From: Amorphoplanes friuliensis DSM 7358
Lineage (GTDB): Bacteria > Actinomycetota > Actinomycetes > Mycobacteriales > Micromonosporaceae
Length of the DNA: 64,000 nucleotides
Assembly (NCBI RefSeq): GCF_000494755.1
Contig: NC_022657.1
Span: 7,532,001 to 7,596,000, forward strand
Direction of reading: 5' to 3'
In this document: piece after piece, positions 35,512-42,381 of the stretch
How the letters are laid out: each line of letters begins with the position of its first letter
Position numbering within the stretch: the first letter of the stretch is position 1
Notes under the pieces: model-generated
What the model saw: only the letters and a program-made list of their open reading frames with translations
The model's database searches: none
Told to the model about the DNA's origin: nothing
Program-made: the position numbers and the translations under genes

Positions 35512-35525
35512 TAGCTTTTTAGCTA
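35512..35525. promoter_or_regulatory. Candidate operator upstream of MBL gene
   Basis: Inverted repeat TAGCT-TTTT-AGCTA, 15 bp upstream of the MBL hydrolase start in an AT-rich patch (ATATCTAGC) unlike the surrounding DNA. It fits a repressor dyad overlapping a promoter. No dedicated regulator gene is adjacent. Confidence 0.4.
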
Positions 35526-35595
35526 CCGTCCATAGTCATCGAGCGATGGGGTCCACGGCCGGCGCCGTCGGCGCCGGATGGCAAGATCGTGACTC

Positions 35596-35652
35596 GTGAT
35601 CGTTGATGCTGACCTGTCCGGCACGCTGCGCGTGGTCGAGGCTCACCGGTGA
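35596..35652 (+). CDS. Possible 18-aa upstream ORF of mraY
   Basis: GTG at 35596 opens MIVDADLSGTLRVVEAHR and stops at TGA 35650-35652, overlapping the mraY GTG (35649-35651) by 4 bp. Such an overlap suggests translational coupling. The peptide could also be the relic C-terminus of a gene that once preceded mraY. No ribosome site is obvious. Confidence 0.25.
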   Translation: MIVDADLSGTLRVVEAHR

Positions 35653-36752
35653 GGGCGGTCATCGTTGCGGCGGCGGTCGCGTTCATCGTCTCCCTGTTCC
35701 TCACGCCGGTGGCGATCCGGGTCTTCAGCGCACTCAAGGCCGGCCAGCCCATCCGCTCCCTCGGACTCGCTTCGAACGAGGGCAAGAAGGGCACCCCCGC
35801 AATGGGGGGCGTCGTGTTCATCGTGGCGACCCTCATCGCCTACGTCGCCGGGCACGTCGCGCTGACCACGCTGTCCGAGCGGCAGATCGCGCAGGAGAAG
35901 CCGACCATGACGGCTCTCGTCCTGCTCGGCGTCTTCGTCTTCTGCGGCGCGGTCGGCTTTGTCGACGACTTCCTCAAGGTCCGCAAGCGCAACTCCGACG
36001 GCCTGTCCGCCAAGGGCAAACTGCTCGGCCAGGCGATCATCGGCACCGGGTTCGGCATCGCCGCCCTCTACATGGCGAGCACCAACGGGCAGACCGTGGC
36101 CAGCGAGAACATCTCGTTCATCCGCGACATCAGCTGGCTGGACATCGGCAAGGTCGGCTCGGTGATCCTGTTCGTCTTTGTCATCACGGCGATGTCGAAC
36201 GGCGTGAACCTCACCGACGGCCTCGACGGCCTGGCCACCGGCGCTTCGACCCTGGTCCTCGGCGCGTACGCGCTGATCGGGTACTGGCAGTACCGGCACT
36301 GGTGCGCCGACGACACGTACTCCCGCGTGAACGAGTACTGCTACCAGGTCCGCGATCCCCTCGAGATCGCCATGATCGCGGCGGCAGCAGCCGGCGCCTG
36401 CGTGGGCTTCCTGTGGTGGAACACGTCCCCGGCCCGGATCTTCATGGGCGACGTGGGCTCACTCGGGCTCGGCGCCCTGATCGGCGGCCTCGCGGTGGCT
36501 ACCCGCACCACGCTGCTCTCGATCCTGATCGGCGGCCTGTTCTTCATCATCACGGTCACCTGGGTGATCCAGATCGTCTCGTTCCGGACCACCGGCAGAC
36601 GTGTCTTCCGCATGGTGCCGCTGCACCACCACTTCGAGCTGGCCGGGTGGAGCGAGGTCAACATCGTGGTGCGCTTCTGGATCATCGCCGGCGTCTGCGT
36701 GGCGGCCGGCCTGGGCGTGTTCTACTCGGACTTCCTGGCTGCCGTCGGATGA
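35649..36752 (+). CDS. mraY: Phospho-N-acetylmuramoyl-pentapeptide transferase
   Basis: 367 residues, about ten TM helices. MraY motifs are complete: KKGTPAMGGVVF, the catalytic FVDDFLK, NLTDGLDGLATG, RIFMGDVGSLGLG and PLHHHFELAGWSE. It makes lipid I from UDP-MurNAc-pentapeptide and undecaprenyl phosphate at the inner membrane. The usual neighbours (murE, murF, murD, ftsW) are absent, so this is probably a second, stand-alone mraY. The gene ends 15 bp before tRNA-Lys on the other strand. Confidence 0.95.
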   Translation: MRAVIVAAAVAFIVSLFLTPVAIRVFSALKAGQPIRSLGLASNEGKKGTPAMGGVVFIVATLIAYVAGHVALTTLSERQIAQEKPTMTALVLLGVFVFCGAVGFVDDFLKVRKRNSDGLSAKGKLLGQAIIGTGFGIAALYMASTNGQTVASENISFIRDISWLDIGKVGSVILFVFVITAMSNGVNLTDGLDGLATGASTLVLGAYALIGYWQYRHWCADDTYSRVNEYCYQVRDPLEIAMIAAAAAGACVGFLWWNTSPARIFMGDVGSLGLGALIGGLAVATRTTLLSILIGGLFFIITVTWVIQIVSFRTTGRRVFRMVPLHHHFELAGWSEVNIVVRFWIIAGVCVAAGLGVFYSDFLAAVG

Positions 36753-36766
36753 CACCGCGTCTGCTG

Positions 36767-36839
36767 TGCGCCGCCGGGGAATCGGACCCCGAACCCTCCG
36801 TTTAAGAGACGGATGCTCTACCTGTTGAGCTAGCGGCAC
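36767..36839 (-). tRNA. tRNA-Lys (anticodon CTT)
   Basis: 73-nt cloverleaf on the minus strand: acceptor GTGCCGC/GCGGCGC with discriminator A, D-stem GCTC/GAGC, anticodon stem TCCGT/ACGGA with loop CTCTTAA (anticodon CTT, reads AAG), T-arm CGGGG/CCCCG. CCA is not encoded. A rho-independent terminator lies just upstream, isolating it from the preceding transcript. Confidence 0.97.
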
Positions 36840-36852
36840 TGGTGGAGGCAAC

Positions 36853-36884
36853 AAAAAAACCGCCCTCCCGAACGGGATGGGCGG
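36853..36884 (-). terminator. Strong rho-independent terminator
   Basis: On the minus strand the stem CCGCCC(A)TCCCG / CGGGAGGGCGG, with a TT loop and one bulged base, is followed by seven T residues (36859-36853). This is the clearest T-tract terminator in the window. It lies between the 14-codon ORF and the tRNA, so it ends the transcript that carries that ORF. Confidence 0.93.
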
Positions 36885-36900
36885 CACTGTCGTCGCAGCG

Positions 36901-36945
36901 TCAGCCGCGGCGCCGGCCCATCCGGGTGCGCTTCTTGCAGAACAT
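36901..36945 (-). CDS. Candidate 14-aa basic microprotein
   Basis: ATG at 36945 opens MFCKKRTRMGRRRG, ending at TGA 36903-36901. GGGGG lies 6-11 nt before the ATG, and a strong terminator follows 16 nt after the stop, so a defined short transcript end exists. Half of the residues are Lys/Arg. It could be a small ribosome- or RNA-associated peptide, or the visible part of an sRNA. It lies 37 bp downstream of the inositol-phosphatase-like gene on the same strand. Confidence 0.45.
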   Translation of the reverse strand: MFCKKRTRMGRRRG

Positions 36946-36982
36946 GTCGGACCCCCTTCGGCCGGTCGGTGTGGTTCAAAGA

Positions 36983-37786
36983 CTAGAGATCGGTACGCCG
37001 GCCCTCAACGGAATTAATCGCGAGCAGTTCGGCGTGGGTCTCCTCGTCCGCCGCCACCAGAAGCCCACCCGCACCGGTGTGCAGAGGCTGACCGTGAATG
37101 CCGGTCACCACACAACCCGCGGCCCGGCAGAGCGCGATACCGGCCGCAAAATGAACGCTGTCCCGCAGATGCCCGTCAGTCACATAGGCGGCCCGCCGCC
37201 CGGCCGCCACCCACGCAACCGCCAGGGTCGTGGAAACCACCCGGGGCCGGAACCGCTCGACGAACCGCGGATCGCCCAGCAGGTCAACGGCCCGGAACCC
37301 CGGCGCGTTCGGAAACGGCGGATCAAGATTGAAGTCGACCAGCCGCGAAGCCGCCGACGGTTCCAGCCGCTCGTCACCGCTGCCGGTGCGCACGTAGGCA
37401 CCGTCCCCATCGGTCCAGAAAATCTCGTTCGCGAACGGGTCAGCCGAGGCGGCAACCGCCACGTCCCCACCGTCGCGCAGCGCGACGTTCACCGCGACCA
37501 GCATGTTCCGGACCGCGTAGTTCAGGGTGCCGCAAAGAGGGTCGACGAGCCAGGTCCGCCCGGTGCTGCCACCCGAGCGCCCACTCTCCTCACCGACCAC
37601 GGCGTCGCCGGGCCTGGCGGCCCGAAGGGTCTCGATGATGACGCGTTCCGCCTCGAGATCGGCCTCGGTCGCAAAATCGTCCCCGTCCTTACCGAAGCGC
37701 CGCAAGGACTCCCCGAACATCGACCGCACAACGTCCGCCCCGGCGGCCGCAGCACCGACAGCCAGCTCCGAATCCGTGATCAGCAC
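36983..37786 (-). CDS. Inositol monophosphatase family protein with altered metal motif
   Basis: 267 residues from a GTG at 37786. The IMPase fold is evident: FATEADLEAERVI, VVGEESG (E66/E67), WLVDPLCGTLNYAV, and DSVHFAAGIALCRAAG. The canonical motif DPxDGTxN has Cys at position 85 in place of the second Asp, which normally ligates Mg2+. The C-terminal Asp is retained. It may have weakened or changed activity. Family roles include inositol phosphate, histidinol phosphate or PAP hydrolysis. Confidence 0.88.
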   Translation of the reverse strand: MLITDSELAVGAAAAGADVVRSMFGESLRRFGKDGDDFATEADLEAERVIIETLRAARPGDAVVGEESGRSGGSTGRTWLVDPLCGTLNYAVRNMLVAVNVALRDGGDVAVAASADPFANEIFWTDGDGAYVRTGSGDERLEPSAASRLVDFNLDPPFPNAPGFRAVDLLGDPRFVERFRPRVVSTTLAVAWVAAGRRAAYVTDGHLRDSVHFAAGIALCRAAGCVVTGIHGQPLHTGAGGLLVAADEETHAELLAINSVEGRRTDL

Positions 37787-37890
37787 CCCCGCACCCTAGC
37801 GTCAGCCACTGTCAACCCCGACCATCGTCCAATCCGGAGGTTGCCGTTCGACGCGGGTTTCCGCGAGCCCTCACTTCTACGTTCGATCTC

Positions 37891-38595
37891 ATGGAACAAG
37901 AACGACAAGACATCAGACCCGCCGTTCGGTGGCCGGCCGCAATGGGAATGCTGAGCGTCGCAGCGGGTGTGATCGCCTGGCTCTCCCCGGGCGGGCTGGG
38001 CCAGTCAGGAGCGGTCACGGTGAAGGACGGAACCTCGGCATCCCTGTACCTCTCACTGACCGGACCGGTGGCAGACGCACCGTCGTGGCTGGGCACGATC
38101 CTCGAAGTGGCCAGTGAGGGCACTCTGGTCGTACTCGGGGTGCTGCTCGTGTGGAGCTGGTGGACCGGCCTCCGCCGCCGCGACGCCCGCGCGACCGCCG
38201 GAGCCGTGCTGATCGGGGCGGGCACCATCGCGGCCTACGCGGTCAGCGAAGCGGTGAAGCTGGTGGTCGACGAGGAACGGCCCTGCCGGGCGCTGCGGGC
38301 GGCAGCCGACGTGATCGCCGCATGCCCCGAGCCCGGAGACTGGTCGTTCCCCAGCAATCACGCCACCCTGGCCGCCGGGTTGGCAGCCGGCCTGGCCATC
38401 CTGTGGCCGCGACTCGCCGCGGTCACACTGCCACTGGCCGGCGCTGCTGCGCTGCTGCGAGTCCTGGTCGGAGTGCACTACCCCCACGATGTGCTGGCCG
38501 GCGCGATTCTCAGCAGCACCGTGGTCGCCGCGGTGTTGCTCGTCTTCCTACCTCTGGCTCAGCGCACGGTGTCCCGAATGATTCCGGCCTCGTGA
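37891..38595 (+). CDS. PAP2-family membrane phosphatase
   Basis: 234 residues with five to six TM segments and the three-part phosphatase signature: KLVVDEERPCR, WSFPSNHATLAAG and LLRVLVGVHYPHDVLAG (the Ser of the usual SRxxxGxH is replaced by Leu). It probably removes phosphate from lipid substrates such as undecaprenyl pyrophosphate or phosphatidic acid at the outer face. The last 37 bp overlap the convergent response regulator gene. Confidence 0.9.
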   Translation: MEQERQDIRPAVRWPAAMGMLSVAAGVIAWLSPGGLGQSGAVTVKDGTSASLYLSLTGPVADAPSWLGTILEVASEGTLVVLGVLLVWSWWTGLRRRDARATAGAVLIGAGTIAAYAVSEAVKLVVDEERPCRALRAAADVIAACPEPGDWSFPSNHATLAAGLAAGLAILWPRLAAVTLPLAGAAALLRVLVGVHYPHDVLAGAILSSTVVAAVLLVFLPLAQRTVSRMIPAS

Positions 38596-39233
38596 GCCAC
38601 GACCGCGGCGGCAGCCCGGTTGTCGACACCCAGGCGTCCCAGGATGGAACTCACGTGGGCCTTCACCGTTCCCTCCACCACCTGCAGCCGTCGGGCGATC
38701 TGGCTGTTGGACAGCCCACCGCCGAGGAAGGCCAGCACTTCACGTTCCCGGGCGGTGAGGGCACCGACCCGGTCCCGGGCGGCAGAACGCCGGCCGGCCA
38801 GGGCACCCGCACCCGTCGCCGCGAGATGCGCGACGATCCTGGCCGCGACTTTCGGTGACAGGTAGGCGGCGCCCTCGGCCACCGCACGAACCCCCCGGAT
38901 GAGCTCCTCGGGCTCACCCGACTTGATCAGGAAGCCGGTTGCACCGTGGCCGAGCGCCTGCAGAATGTAGTCGTCCTCACCGAAGGTCGTCAGGATGATG
39001 ACGCTGGTCGCCGGCACCGTGCCGCGGATCTCCGCCGCAGCGTCGATGCCGTTCATCCCCGGCATGCGAATGTCGAGAACGGCCACCGCCGGACGGTGCC
39101 GGCGAACCAGTTCCACGGCGTCGTGCCCGTCGACGGCTTCGGCGACCACCTCGATGCCGGGATCCGTGGCCAGCACAGCGCGCACCCCGGCCCGGATCAT
39201 CGGCTCGTCGTCGGCGATCAGCACCCGGATCAT
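38559..39233 (-). CDS. NarL/LuxR-family response regulator
   Basis: 224 residues. Receiver domain with D8/D9 and phospho-acceptor D54 (VAVLDIRMPGMNG), Lys in FLIKSGEPEEL, and a C-terminal HTH LTAREREVLAFLGGGLSNSQIA-x-RLQVVEGTVKAHVSSIL. It follows the kinase gene by 7 bp and is its cognate partner. The target is unknown. Confidence 0.93.
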   Translation of the reverse strand: MIRVLIADDEPMIRAGVRAVLATDPGIEVVAEAVDGHDAVELVRRHRPAVAVLDIRMPGMNGIDAAAEIRGTVPATSVIILTTFGEDDYILQALGHGATGFLIKSGEPEELIRGVRAVAEGAAYLSPKVAARIVAHLAATGAGALAGRRSAARDRVGALTAREREVLAFLGGGLSNSQIARRLQVVEGTVKAHVSSILGRLGVDNRAAAAVVAHEAGIIRDTVR

Positions 39234-39240
39234 CGAACGC

Positions 39241-40581
39241 TCACGGGGTGAGCGTGTCGAGAGAAACCAGAACGTCCTGCCGGAAGCAGACCCGGTAGGC
39301 GTCGCCCGACCGGTCGTCGAACCGGTCGGCCGTCATCGCGTAGTACTCGCAACTGAGGTCGTCCCCTGTCGGCTCGGCAGTCAACGGTCGGTGGTTCGTC
39401 TGCCGGTCCGGCAGGAAACGCGCCACTTCCGCCCGATTCTGCCCGACACGCAGACGTGCATAGTCGCCCGGATCCAGAACCGATCGCTTCGACGACAGCA
39501 TCTCCCACCCCATAAGCGCCCCGCTCAGCAACGCCCCGGTCACCAGAGGAACCATCACGGCGGCGGCCAGAATCCGGCGGACGCGATGCCGGTGTTCATT
39601 GTCCCGGTCGGGGGAGGGCAGTGGCGACGGTCCGGCGTGGGGAATGCTGGCGGCAACCTCAAAACCCCCGTTGCTCGGGCCGTACCGGAAAGTGCCGCCG
39701 GCCGACCGCACCCGTTCGGCGAGGCCGACAAGACCCCGGCCCCCGCTCGGCGGGCCGTTCTCCACAACCACGGTTGTCGCGGACCGCGCATGCGTCACGC
39801 GGACGGTCGCTTTTGCATCGGGCGCATGCTTGGCGACGTTGGTCAACGCCTCCTGCACCACACGCTGGGCAGCCCGTTCCACCCCCGGGGAGAGACCGTC
39901 CGCCTCACCGTCGACGTGCAACTCGACCGCAAGCCCGGACTCGGCTGCCTCGGCAGTCAGGTTCGCAAGACCCGGCGTGGTCTCCTCACGAAGAACACCG
40001 ATCACCTCACCGAGACGCTCCACCGCAGCAGCCGCCCTGGCCCTGATGTGTCCCGCGGCCTCCTGGTGTTGTTCTTCGAGCCCCGGCGCAAGCTTCAGAG
40101 CACCGGCCGACAGCGCGATCAGGCTGAGGTCGTGCCCGAGCACATCATGCATGTCCATCGCGATCCGGGCCCGCTCCCGCAGCCGCGCCCGCTCGGCAAC
40201 CAGCTGCTGCTCACGCTCCAACTGCGCGGCCCGCTCCCAGCCGGCCCGAACAAGCTCCCGATACTGCCCCCAGAACCGCCCGGCGAACCAAGGAACCATC
40301 GTGGCGACCACCACGACCGCCACGAACCGGCTCCCCCACGGCAGCCAGGCAGGCACGAAGGACAACAGCACCACACCGGCCGAAAGCAGAGCGACAAAAG
40401 CCAGCACCGTGGACCGTGCCCGTCCCGGCCGCAACCCCACCAAGAACGCGGCGACCGCGGCAGGGACCGCCCACCACAGGTTCACCACGCTCAGCCCGGC
40501 CGCCAACGCCGCCGCCCCGGCAAGAACACTCCCCCGATCAAGAGCCCGCCGAACACCGACCACCCAGCTGCTTTCCACGCT
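39241..40581 (-). CDS. Histidine kinase with extra C-terminal membrane-anchored domain
   Basis: 446 residues from the GTG at 40581 (VESSWVVGV); the frame is open 72 nt further up. N-terminal TM segments precede the H-box IAMDMHDVLGHDLSLIAL and HATPase motifs (VVQEALTNVAKHAPDA, ENGPPSGGRGLVGLAERV). Unusually, after the ATPase domain there is another TM segment (RILAAAVMVPLVTGALLSGALMG) and a ~75-residue tail, YARLRVGQNRAEVARFLPD ... CEYYAMTADRF, resembling small SmpA/BamE-type folds. The tail should lie outside the cell and may be the sensor. Confidence 0.9.
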   Translation of the reverse strand, partial: SVESSWVVGVRRALDRGSVLAGAAALAAGLSVVNLWWAVPAAVAAFLVGLRPGRARSTVLAFVALLSAGVVLLSFVPAWLPWGSRFVAVVVVATMVPWFAGRFWGQYRELVRAGWERAAQLEREQQLVAERARLRERARIAMDMHDVLGHDLSLIALSAGALKLAPGLEEQHQEAAGHIRARAAAAVERLGEVIGVLREETTPGLANLTAEAAESGLAVELHVDGEADGLSPGVERAAQRVVQEALTNVAKHAPDAKATVRVTHARSATTVVVENGPPSGGRGLVGLAERVRSAGGTFRYGPSNGGFEVAASIPHAGPSPLPSPDRDNEHRHRVRRILAAAVMVPLVTGALLSGALMGWEMLSSKRSVLDPGDYARLRVGQNRAEVARFLPDRQTNHRPLTAEPTGDDLSCEYYAMTADRFDDRSGDAYRVCFRQDVLVSLDTLTP

Positions 40582-41376
40582 TCCCACCAAAACAACGGTA
40601 CGGACAACGCAACCCACCCAACACTGCCAAAAGACCAATCCCCACCGCACCACCGATGGATGCGTCGTGGGCAGAGCAGGCAGTCTGCGCCGCAGAGGCC
40701 GCCGTCATCGGACGAAGGCGTCACAGTGCACGGTCGGCACCCGCGCCGACAAGCCACCACCGGAGTGCCTAGGTGGCAAGGCGAGGCCGGTAATCCACGC
40801 CGCCACCGGGTGATGGCGGCGCAGGACAGGACCAGCCGCCAGTTCACCACCGAGCCCAACATCAGCGATGTTGGGCCCGGACCCTGCTCCCCCGGGCTGT
40901 TCGCGCTCAGGTTGTTCCTGTGTCGCCGGGCAGGGCCCGCAACCCGCGCCCCTATCGGGCGCATGCGCCGTCGATCGGCGCCGGCCCACCCGCGCCCATC
41001 AGGCCGACACCGGGTGCATGCGTCGCGGATGAGGTTGGCCATCGGCGCGTCCTGGGGTGGGGGACGTCGTGGGTGGGGGTTGGGGATCACGCAGCTGGCA
41101 GGGCGGGGCGGGCCGGTCATGAGCGCCAGCGAATGGGTCGTCTCGCCCGGTGTCGGCGGGAGCGGCGGTCAGGGACATGCAACCAGGCACGACCGCCTGA
41201 TCTTGAGTTGTTGATCCATTCCTTGGCCGAGGCAACGACTGGCCAGGGTGGCCGCCGGTCGGGTTGCGGTCCAGCAGGGTCCCCACCAGCTCGGCGAGCC
41301 GGTCATGCGCGCAGGTCAGGGGGCCGCCTCACTCGGTGTGAGAACGACGGTGAGGGGCACGACGACTCGGACCTGT
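40582..41376. other. 795-bp gene-poor stretch
   Basis: No reading frame here has convincing codon use, motif content or ribosome site; translated frames are Pro/Arg-rich. The only structured element is the palindrome at 40855-40875. A short minus-strand segment near 41240-41320 reads HDRLAELVGTLLDRNP and may be a relic of a coding sequence. Confidence 0.5.
40855..40875. repeat. 21-bp palindromic element, variant copy
   Basis: CCCAACATC-AGC-GATGTTGGG: perfect 9-bp arms and a 3-nt centre, the same architecture as the CCCAACTTC-N3-GAAGTTGGG family at 10646, 10736 and inside the kinase gene at 54062-54553. Compensating changes (CATC/GATG for CTTC/GAAG) keep the dyad intact, so pairing rather than primary sequence seems conserved. 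Confidence 0.75.
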
Positions 41377-42381
41377 TTATTTGGGGGCGTTCAGGGCGTC
41401 CAAGGCTGTTGTTGCGCCTCGGTGGAGGGTTACCGGGGTGGTTTTTCGGGCTTTGTCGAGGGTGATTTCCTTGGCGGCTGCGTTGGCTTGTTCGAGCTGG
41501 GGTTTGCGGTCGAAGAGGGTTCGGGTGAGGACGCAGGCGACGTTGGCGTCGAGGTTTTCGCGGACCAGGAGGAGGTTCGGGACGACGATGGTGGGGATGT
41601 CGGCCGGGGTTTTGTAGGTGGTGGCCGGGATGGTGCCGGTTTCGTAGACCGGGTTGATTTTTTGGAGTTCGGGGAGGAGGGGGGTGATGTCGAGGAATTC
41701 GACCTGGTCGGCGGAGGTGGTGAGCAGGTCGGTGATGCCGGGGGTGGGGAGGCCGCCGGACCAGAAGAGGGCGTCGATCGAGCCGTCCTTGACGCCGTCG
41801 ACTGTTTTGGTCAGGTCGAGGCGCTGGGCCTGGACGTCTTTGTCGGGGTCGAGGCCGGCGGCGGTGAGGACACGTTTGGCGATGACTTCGGTGCCGGAGC
41901 GGGGGGAGCCGGTCGAGACGCGTTTGCCTTTCATGCCGGCTACGTCTTTGATGCCGGAGCCTTTGCGGGTGATGACCTGGGTGTAGTTGGTGTGGATGCG
42001 GGCCAGCGCCTGGACGGGTTGTTTGGTGGTGAAGCTGTTGGTGCCGTTGACCGCGTCGGCGGCGCTGTCGGCGAGGGAGAAGGCGACGTCGAATTCGCCG
42101 GCGACGAGTTGCTGGATGTTCTGGACCGAGGCGCCGGTTTCGGAGGCGGTGGCTTTCACTTTGCCGCCGGAGGCGCCGATCTGTTCGGCGTAGGCGTTGC
42201 CGAGGGCGAAGTAGACGCCGGTGGCGTTGCCGGTGGCGATGCCGATGCGGGTGTCGTTCGCGACTTCGCAGGTGACGGTGCCGCCGGCGTCTTCCGCGGC
42301 GGCGTCCTGTTTGCCGCCGCAGCCCACGAGTGCGGTTGCGGTGAGTGTGCCGGCTGCGGCCAGGGCGAATGCCTTTCTCAT
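41377..42381 (-). CDS. TAXI-family TRAP transporter solute-binding lipoprotein
   Basis: 334 residues from the ATG at 42381. Lipoprotein signal MRKAFALAAAGTLTATALVGC with lipobox LVGC. The mature part is a TAXI-type binding protein: IGIATGNATGVYFALGNAYAEQI, ASETGASVQNIQQLVAGEFDVAF, KGKRVSTGSPRSGTEVIAKRVL, DALFWSGGLPTPGI. The ATG overlaps the permease stop by 4 bp (ATGA). TAXI systems import dicarboxylates, glutamate and similar compounds; the substrate is not predictable here. Confidence 0.93.
   Translation of the reverse strand: MRKAFALAAAGTLTATALVGCGGKQDAAAEDAGGTVTCEVANDTRIGIATGNATGVYFALGNAYAEQIGASGGKVKATASETGASVQNIQQLVAGEFDVAFSLADSAADAVNGTNSFTTKQPVQALARIHTNYTQVITRKGSGIKDVAGMKGKRVSTGSPRSGTEVIAKRVLTAAGLDPDKDVQAQRLDLTKTVDGVKDGSIDALFWSGGLPTPGITDLLTTSADQVEFLDITPLLPELQKINPVYETGTIPATTYKTPADIPTIVVPNLLLVRENLDANVACVLTRTLFDRKPQLEQANAAAKEITLDKARKTTPVTLHRGATTALDALNAPK

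Noticed and set aside
36842..37954. Plus-strand frame of 370 codons over the inositol phosphatase gene
   Set aside because: It is antisense to a recognisable IMPase and begins within a terminator.
40491..41120. A 209-codon minus-strand frame upstream of the second histidine kinase
   Set aside because: It is Pro/Arg/Cys-rich without domain signal and runs through the palindrome at 40855. Treated as non-coding.
38995..41214. A 739-codon open frame on the plus strand
   Set aside because: It runs antisense through the two-component genes, has Arg/Pro-rich composition and no recognisable domain. It is a GC-rich shadow frame.
41240..41320. Possible short protein remnant HDRLAELVGTLLDRNP
   Set aside because: It is too short and has no start, stop context or family match. 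Mentioned only in the description of the gene-poor stretch.
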